From a virus, in the IMG/VR virus record IMGVR_UViG_3300020159_000429, positions 18,577 to 82,576 of that record: a stretch of 64,000 nucleotides of DNA, one strand, 5' to 3'. Numbering within the stretch: the stretch's first letter is position 1; each line of letters opens with the position of its first letter. Shown piece by piece: positions 59,259 to 64,000 of this stretch. The notes under the pieces were generated by a model that had not been told where the DNA came from, ran no database searches, and was given only the letters and a program-made list of their open reading frames with translations. The position numbers and the translations under genes are program-made.

Positions 59259-61925
59259 TTACTCAAAATCAAATAATTTGTTGAAGTTGTTGTCACTTCG
59301 AGTTGAACCAATGTCCCATTCTAGGACGCCAATTAAGTTTTCTAGCTTTTCATCAATGACTGCGTTTTCCATCTCAGCATCGTTAAAAGGTAAATCCTTA
59401 AACCATTGTGGTAGTCTAAGTTCATCTACAGGATATGCCACTGAGGTATAGCCCATTGGATTGTCTTTGACCTTACAGACAATAACTTTCGCACCATCTG
59501 TAACAGCCATTGAGTACTTGTCATCGTTCATACGCTTGAGAGTGTTCCAGTTCAAACTAGCACGAACGTGTCCAGGCATGTTGGTCTTGCCTGCTTTCTT
59601 TTCTTTAGATTGATATTCAGTGATATTGTTAGCACGTTTGGGACTACCTTTCTCCCAACCAGGACGAGTTTTAAACTCTGTACGAAAGTCGGTGATATAC
59701 TCAAGGATTTTTTCCTCAGGTACACCGTTCAAGACTTTTTCTAACACCTGACTTAAGAAGTCTTGAATAACAACAGGAGTATCCGAACGCTTCAAATCTA
59801 ATCCCATAGCTTTGATTTTACCCGGTTTGCCATCAACATCAGTGCGTTTGCCTTCTTTATCGTAATAAAGGATAGCATAACGCTTTTTAGTCATGAACAA
59901 GCCTTTACTAGCAACAAACTCTCGGCCAGCTCGAATAACTTCACCGCGTGACTTTGGACAATGAAACTTATCCTGCATCATTTTAGGAAAGCTGGCATTA
60001 ACTTCATCAGCAATTTGATCATAAAGCTGTACTACAGTTTCTTTAGTCCACGGAAGTTGTCCTGACTCAATCTCTTTCTTTAGTACAGGATACGCAGAGA
60101 AGTAACACGAGTCTGTATCACCGTAGATAACAGCTTTACCTCTATAGTCATATTCGCCTGTGGCAATTTCGTTAATTTTACTAGCCATGTGTTTAACAAT
60201 TTGACGACCACTTAGCGTAGTTGACTGACCAATCCGATTGTCAAAGAATCTACAACCAGGATTAAGAATAGCACCATATAGACTGTTTAGGTTAATCTTC
60301 TTAACTAGCTGACGTTTATCCCAGTATTCTTCTTCAATCTTGTTGCCGCTGGCAATACATTCTTTAAGTTTGGCCTGCATTTCTTTACGTTCAGCATACC
60401 AACGTTTTAGTAGACCAGGAATGATACCTTCTTTCTCATAGGTAAAGATTGTGCCGTTGGCACTGATCATCCACGGCTGATTACTATCAAAGATTAAATC
60501 ATTAATTTGAGCACCGGATAATGTATCACTACCGCCGTTTTCCCAGTCAATGATGATTTCTTTAGAAACGTTACGTTCCATTACTAGTTCGTATTCTAAA
60601 CTGCCAAATACGCCTTCCCAGGCAGCGGCAAACGACTTGCCCTTGCCCATTTCTTGATCAATATAATTTTTAGTATATTCGGGACGTAGTTGTCCCACGA
60701 TAGTTTCGGGTCCCATGTTTAGGGCACGAATTGCTGACGGATACAGGGAGTTAATGTCCACAGAGCCAATCCATTCGTGGATGCCTTTCTTTGGATAAGC
60801 AACATACGCACCTGCTGCTGGTTCACTGCCTGGTTCACGTTTAATTCGATTAGGAACAACAAATCCTCTGCGATGTGCTTCGTTGATAATAGCTTGCTCT
60901 GTTACAGCAACAGCACCCATAGTAGTTGCCAACAATACTGTGTTTTCATGAGCAATTTTATTAGCTAGATCTAAAAATTTAAGTTTTTTATCTAATTCGT
61001 CTAACAGAGTTGTATCGTTCCTGTTATATTCGATAAACTTTTTAAAGTCTTTGTTATATAATTGATCTAATGTGCCTTCGTATTGAGTTTTAGTTTTAGA
61101 TAACTCATATTCGGCAATGGCATCTAAACGATAAGTGTGTCGTTCTTCGTAGGTATACTTTCTATACAGTTCTAAATAGTCTAGGTGTACACGGCCAATG
61201 AGATCATATGTAACAGCAGCCTTGCCGTACTTTTCATATTCTCGCTTTTTCGGGTATTGATTCCATAGGCAGAATCTACGTGTATCATCTTTACTAAGAG
61301 CTTTAGTAATCCTGTTAGTTGTATACGGAATATCAAAGCCTTCTGAGTTCCACCCACTTAAAATATCAGCATCTTGAATAATATTTAAAAAGTTATCCAG
61401 CAACTCAGCTTCTGTTTCAAACAGATATGTGTTGGGAAATTCAGCAACAGCCGCCGTTGCTTCGGCCATTGTCATGGTCTTTGGCGGAACAGCTAGACAG
61501 ATAAGTGTATCTAACCATTGTAGGTGAACAGCAATAGCGGTGATTGGCATAAACGCATCATCTGGTGCCGCATAGCCACGTTCTGGATCAAAGTCTACCT
61601 CAATGTCAAAGAACGCTACGTTTAATTTAGGAGCGTCTTGATTTAGATAGTTGTCTTCTAAACAACGATAGATGGGATTGATATCTGATTCATACAGTTT
61701 AATCCCGCTGTGTATTTTTAGTTCTTTGTGTAAGTCTTTGAGATTCTTACAAGTTATGCGACTAAGAGGATCACCGTTAGTGCTTACATATTTGCCCTTA
61801 GGGTCTTGAAAGTAAAAGATGTGTCGAGCAGGATAATCTTTGTAATGTCTATTACCTTTATCGTCACGTTCGACGATATGAATAGTATCCTGATCGCGTT
61901 CATAGAATGCGTCAACGTAGCTCAT
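59259..61925 (-). CDS. 43: DNA polymerase, family B (gp43-like)
   Basis: An 888-aa protein from ATG 61925 (MSYVDAFYERDQDTIHIVER), with GAGGAAAA at proper spacing; an upstream ATG would add 10 residues. The 3'-5' exonuclease site is FFDIEVDF (D107, E109), motif A is DINSLYPSAIRAL near residue 390, motif B KKINLNSLYGAILN, and motif C YGDTDSCYF near 600. The C-terminus ends FNKLFDFE, the LFD-type peptide by which T4 and RB69 polymerases bind the sliding clamp. It replicates the phage genome and is close in length to T4 gp43 (898 aa). Confidence 0.95.
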   Translation of the reverse strand: MSYVDAFYERDQDTIHIVERDDKGNRHYKDYPARHIFYFQDPKGKYVSTNGDPLSRITCKNLKDLHKELKIHSGIKLYESDINPIYRCLEDNYLNQDAPKLNVAFFDIEVDFDPERGYAAPDDAFMPITAIAVHLQWLDTLICLAVPPKTMTMAEATAAVAEFPNTYLFETEAELLDNFLNIIQDADILSGWNSEGFDIPYTTNRITKALSKDDTRRFCLWNQYPKKREYEKYGKAAVTYDLIGRVHLDYLELYRKYTYEERHTYRLDAIAEYELSKTKTQYEGTLDQLYNKDFKKFIEYNRNDTTLLDELDKKLKFLDLANKIAHENTVLLATTMGAVAVTEQAIINEAHRRGFVVPNRIKREPGSEPAAGAYVAYPKKGIHEWIGSVDINSLYPSAIRALNMGPETIVGQLRPEYTKNYIDQEMGKGKSFAAAWEGVFGSLEYELVMERNVSKEIIIDWENGGSDTLSGAQINDLIFDSNQPWMISANGTIFTYEKEGIIPGLLKRWYAERKEMQAKLKECIASGNKIEEEYWDKRQLVKKINLNSLYGAILNPGCRFFDNRIGQSTTLSGRQIVKHMASKINEIATGEYDYRGKAVIYGDTDSCYFSAYPVLKKEIESGQLPWTKETVVQLYDQIADEVNASFPKMMQDKFHCPKSRGEVIRAGREFVASKGLFMTKKRYAILYYDKEGKRTDVDGKPGKIKAMGLDLKRSDTPVVIQDFLSQVLEKVLNGVPEEKILEYITDFRTEFKTRPGWEKGSPKRANNITEYQSKEKKAGKTNMPGHVRASLNWNTLKRMNDDKYSMAVTDGAKVIVCKVKDNPMGYTSVAYPVDELRLPQWFKDLPFNDAEMENAVIDEKLENLIGVLEWDIGSTRSDNNFNKLFDFE

Positions 61926-61992
61926 ATATTTTCCTCTGCCATTTTCGGCTGGCAAACCAAAATGATCATTTGTGGCTGATCAAACCTTTCTC

Positions 61993-62283
61993 TTAGATAT
62001 TTATTAAACGTATTAATGCTACTACGTCTATAGTGACAATTAGCAAATAATTTGCTACCATTCCTGCACTGCGTCTTGTCCAAGCTGCCCAACCAAATAT
62101 TGTACATTGAATAATAAACAATGGATACAAAATTAAAAAAGGGGGATTAGGTAGAGTGGCACCCATCCATATAGTACAACAGATACTCATGAACCAAGCA
62201 GCAATTTCTAAAATAAATCTCAATGGCCATTCACGATAATCTGCCTTAGCCCAGTTATATGTTTTTTGAAAAAACTCTATCAT
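61993..62283 (-). CDS. Small multi-pass membrane protein
   Basis: A 96-aa protein with three hydrophobic segments (about residues 22-43, 47-67 and 74-95) and a conserved-looking amphipathic start (YNWAKADYREWPLRF). Polar breaks, WAAWTRRSAGM, lie between the second and third segments. It resembles a small membrane protein common in marine T4-like phages; the function is unknown. It overlaps dsbA by 4 bp, and its 3' end holds a late-type box for the polymerase gene. Confidence 0.65.
   Translation of the reverse strand: MIEFFQKTYNWAKADYREWPLRFILEIAAWFMSICCTIWMGATLPNPPFLILYPLFIIQCTIFGWAAWTRRSAGMVANYLLIVTIDVVALIRLINI
61997..62005 (-). promoter_or_regulatory. Late-promoter-like box AATAAATAT before polymerase
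   Basis: AATAAATAT on the minus strand overlaps the end of the membrane-protein gene, about 70 bp upstream of the polymerase ATG. It matches 7 of 8 late-consensus bases; chance is possible in this AT-rich DNA. Confidence 0.35.
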
Positions 62284-62540
62284 TCAGGTAGATTCTTAGT
62301 AACACCAAGGATACCTTCAATTTCTTCCCACTCTGCTTCGTGATCTTTCCAATTATCTTTACGAGCAATTTTAATTGCTTTGTTAATCCAACTTGGTTTG
62401 ATTTGTAATTCTTCTGCTACTGCTTTGACTGTTTCTTTAAGACCTTCGTTGAGATCTTCAATTTCACGAAGTACATTGCCACCTTCGTTGATTAGTCTTT
62501 CTAATTTTGCCTTTTCTTCAGGACCGTACATTTTAGCCAT
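62280..62540 (-). CDS. dsbA: DsbA-like double-stranded DNA-binding / late transcription protein
   Basis: An 86-aa helical protein (MYGPEEKAKLERLINEGGNV, KAVAEELQIKPSWINKAIKI, KDHEAEWEEIEGIL). Size and helix pattern, with a central helix-turn-helix-like LQIKPSWINKAIKIA, match the DsbA protein of T4 (89 aa), which binds late promoters and helps late transcription. It has its own early-type promoter overlapping a terminator, so it can be made soon after infection. It overlaps the membrane gene downstream by 4 bp. Confidence 0.72.
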   Translation of the reverse strand: MAKMYGPEEKAKLERLINEGGNVLREIEDLNEGLKETVKAVAEELQIKPSWINKAIKIARKDNWKDHEAEWEEIEGILGVTKNLPE

Positions 62541-62566
62541 TAATATAACTCCAAGTAATAGTGTAT

Positions 62567-62595
62567 ATTATATAGCCAACAAAAAAGCCAGTCAA
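62567..62595 (-). promoter_or_regulatory. Sigma70-like promoter of dsbA, overlapping a terminator
   Basis: On the minus strand TTGACT (62590-62595), a 17-nt spacer and TATAAT (62567-62572) predict a start near 62560, about 20 nt before the dsbA ATG. The -35 box is inside the stem of the terminator hairpin of the upstream gene. Confidence 0.62.
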
Positions 62596-62611
62596 TGGTT
62601 GACTGGCTTTT
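62583..62611 (-). terminator. Rho-independent terminator
   Basis: A perfect 13-bp stem (AAAAGCCAGTCAA / TTGACTGGCTTTT) with a 3-nt loop lies 19 bp after the Lys-rich gene. On the minus strand it is followed by a run of T (six in the stem end), giving a strong intrinsic terminator; the A/T symmetry lets it work on both strands. Confidence 0.88.
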
Positions 62612-62629
62612 GTTTACCAAACGAATCAA

Positions 62630-63613
62630 TTATTCGGTGATAACTTTATGTAGTCCCCACTCACCGCCCATTCTTTCATAGGTAGCAGCAGCAAATGCCT
62701 GTGCTTGAACTGACTCGTTGAATCTGCTTTTGCCAACACGTTCTGCCCAAGACCACAGAGCTTTGTCCATTGGATCAATTTGGAATTGACCGTGACTTTC
62801 TTTAACAATCTTAAGAGCATTACTAAAAGTCAGTGACTCTTTAACTGATTCTTTCTTACCAAAATACTTAGCTTGCTTGTCGCTCATGCCTTTCTTAGCA
62901 GCAGGTTTGTTACCTGCTTTCTTATCAGCAGCAGCTTTTGTTATTGGCTCTTTCGTGTTTTTGTCATCATCAATGTCTGGATGGTCGGGCATAGCCCCTT
63001 CCTTGACTTTTTTGCTAGAAAGCTTTTCTGTTTCACGGCGTGCTTTGTCACTCAAGTTAGTAACTTTTCCGCGACCATCTTTATTAGCAGCAGATTTTTT
63101 CCATTCGCCTTCGTCTTTCCAACTTGTAACTTTACCATCTTCATCTTTTTCTTCAGTTCGTTCTTCCTTGACCAACTTACCGTCAACGTATTTCTTTACG
63201 GAACCAGGATTTTTCTTTGCGTATTCTTTAGAAGCTTTAGATTGTTCTTTGTCTTTGGCTTTTTGTGCTTGACGCTCAGCACCGGTCATTGCTGTCTTAG
63301 AAACTTTCTTCTTTGGCTCTTCTTGATGATCTTCACCATCATACGTATCTTTCTTGGTATGCTTGATGCCAGTAGCAGTTTTAGTAATGGTGCCGCCTTT
63401 GGCAGTTTTCTTTGTATCGCCTACTTTCATCTCTTCGGCAATTTCTTCTTCTTTCTTTTTCTTAGCTTCGGAAAGGTATGTAGTACGTCCGCTTAGAACA
63501 CGTAGTTGTGCATCTTCATTTAGCTGTACAGCTTGTTCTAGCTTTGGTGCGTCGACACCCTTAGGTGGAGCAGAAAAACTGTCCAATTTATTGAGTATAG
63601 ATTTAAAATCCAT
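62630..63613 (-). CDS. Lys/Glu-rich low-complexity protein
   Basis: A 327-aa protein from ATG 63613, preceded by AAGGATAAG; a longer frame enters the neighbour. Residues about 45-250 are very rich in Lys, Glu, Asp, Thr and Ser with little hydrophobic content, so this part is probably disordered. The last 50 residues form a small ordered domain (DPMDKALWSWAERVGKSRFN, AQAFAAATYERMGGEW). Such polyelectrolyte proteins can be scaffold, internal-head or DNA-associated proteins of phage, but no family is recognised. A strong terminator follows it. Confidence 0.52.
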   Translation of the reverse strand: MDFKSILNKLDSFSAPPKGVDAPKLEQAVQLNEDAQLRVLSGRTTYLSEAKKKKEEEIAEEMKVGDTKKTAKGGTITKTATGIKHTKKDTYDGEDHQEEPKKKVSKTAMTGAERQAQKAKDKEQSKASKEYAKKNPGSVKKYVDGKLVKEERTEEKDEDGKVTSWKDEGEWKKSAANKDGRGKVTNLSDKARRETEKLSSKKVKEGAMPDHPDIDDDKNTKEPITKAAADKKAGNKPAAKKGMSDKQAKYFGKKESVKESLTFSNALKIVKESHGQFQIDPMDKALWSWAERVGKSRFNESVQAQAFAAATYERMGGEWGLHKVITE

Positions 63614-63617
63614 GTTC

Positions 63618-63956
63618 TTATCCTTGTGTCTTAAATTGTTTCCACTGAGTATTGAGGCTTTCTGCCACTTCAACAGTGAGTGCTTCGTCGGGTTTATCAT
63701 CTAAAGAAACATCGTTGTTATCTTTAGGTTGTTCGAATTTTTTCTGATATTCCATGTAATGTGCTACAGAATCTAAGTAATCGGATGCTTTGGTAATTTT
63801 AGCAGCGACCCACCCTTCTAAGTTATCACCTGGTTGAATCATATGGAAGATCTTAATAGCATACTCAGCAGCTTTGTAAAGCTCTGCTCTAGCCATAGAA
63901 GCTTCGTGGTCTTGAGGACCCAAATCTTGATCTTCGTTAACTGATTTTTTATTCAT
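63618..63956 (-). CDS. Conserved hypothetical protein
   Basis: A 112-aa protein, acidic and mostly helical, with a core ARAELYKAAEYAIKIFHMIQ and GWVAAKITKASDYLDSVAHY. The helical pair with LYxxAxYA and KASDYLDxVxHYM looks like a small packing or structural domain found in phage proteins. It has no membrane segment. It precedes the Lys-rich gene by 4 bp, and a late-type box lies just upstream. The function is unknown. Confidence 0.55.
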   Translation of the reverse strand: MNKKSVNEDQDLGPQDHEASMARAELYKAAEYAIKIFHMIQPGDNLEGWVAAKITKASDYLDSVAHYMEYQKKFEQPKDNNDVSLDDKPDEALTVEVAESLNTQWKQFKTQG

Positions 63957-63960
63957 ATAT

Positions 63961-63969
63961 CTATTTATC
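63961..63969 (-). promoter_or_regulatory. Late-promoter-like box GATAAATAG
   Basis: GATAAATAG on the minus strand lies only 4 bp before the ATG at 63956, as seen before the gene at 23111. It matches 7 of 8 late-consensus bases. A TTGACA (63973-63978) further upstream lacks a well-spaced -10 box. Confidence 0.4.
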
Positions 63970-64000
63970 TTTTTGTCAAAGAGCCGCCCGAAAGCAGATT

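Noticed and set aside
62873-63496. A 207-aa plus-strand frame opposite the Lys-rich gene
   Set aside because: Its translation is dominated by Phe, Ser and Leu, the antisense image of the Lys/Glu-rich gene. It has no ribosome site and overlaps a well-supported gene.
1-64000. tRNA genes, CRISPR arrays, insertion sequences, integrase or attachment sites
   Set aside because: No cloverleaf candidates, repeat-spacer arrays, transposase or recombinase motifs were found, and the gaps are too short to hide them.

Overview
The window is a contiguous piece of an AT-rich, T4-like contractile-tailed phage genome (marine cyanophage/pelagiphage type). The evidence is the order of baseplate genes (tail-tube cap end, gp53, hub, gp5, gp25, gp6, giant wedge/fibre protein), a family B DNA polymerase, a gp45-type sliding clamp, a T4 RNase H-like exonuclease and a DsbA-like protein. 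Many small minus-strand proteins also look like those carried by marine T4-like phages. No photosynthesis genes, tRNAs, CRISPR arrays or insertion sequences are seen, so the host cannot be fixed from this window. Genes are packed with 1-4 bp overlaps, and no gap exceeds 100 bp.

Positions 1-35866 (+ strand) hold the virion baseplate and fibre module. After the baseplate genes comes one 14.7 kb gene (4889 aa), with a beta-propeller-like region interrupted by sugar-binding-like modules. It is followed by a small structural protein and five tandem paralogous tail-fibre genes that share one N-terminal module and differ at the tip. The first of the five is split by an apparent one-base frameshift. 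Between them sit a fibre assembly chaperone-like gene and a 2-oxoglutarate/Fe(II) oxygenase.

Positions 35906-41359 (+ strand) form a modification cassette: four GT-A-type glycosyltransferase-like proteins, two unknown proteins and a twitch-type radical SAM enzyme. A hairpin sits at its upstream edge. Its last gene overlaps the convergent thyX by 23 bp.

Positions 41337-64000 (- strand) form the replication, nucleotide and DNA-modification module: thyX, a PIN/FEN exonuclease, queE, mazG-like, an AbrB-like protein, two SGNH hydrolases, a HIT protein, a phosphoribosyltransferase, a cupin, folE, a GT-B glycosyltransferase, a QueD-like protein, a PD-(D/E)XK-like protein, a tRNA/DNA guanine-transglycosylase (DpdA-like) protein, the sliding clamp, DNA polymerase and dsbA. 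Many small conserved unknowns lie among them.

The most interesting system is the scattered 7-deazaguanine pathway (folE, queD-like, queE, dpdA-like). It probably puts a deazaguanine into phage DNA. The transglycosylase carries a NLFDFE peptide near its C-terminus that matches the LFDFE C-terminus of the phage polymerase, the usual clamp-binding position, so modification may be tethered to the replisome.

Two promoter classes are visible. Five minus-strand sites have host sigma70-like TTGACA/TATAAT pairs (early type). Several short gaps carry ATAAATA or CTAAATA boxes (late type).
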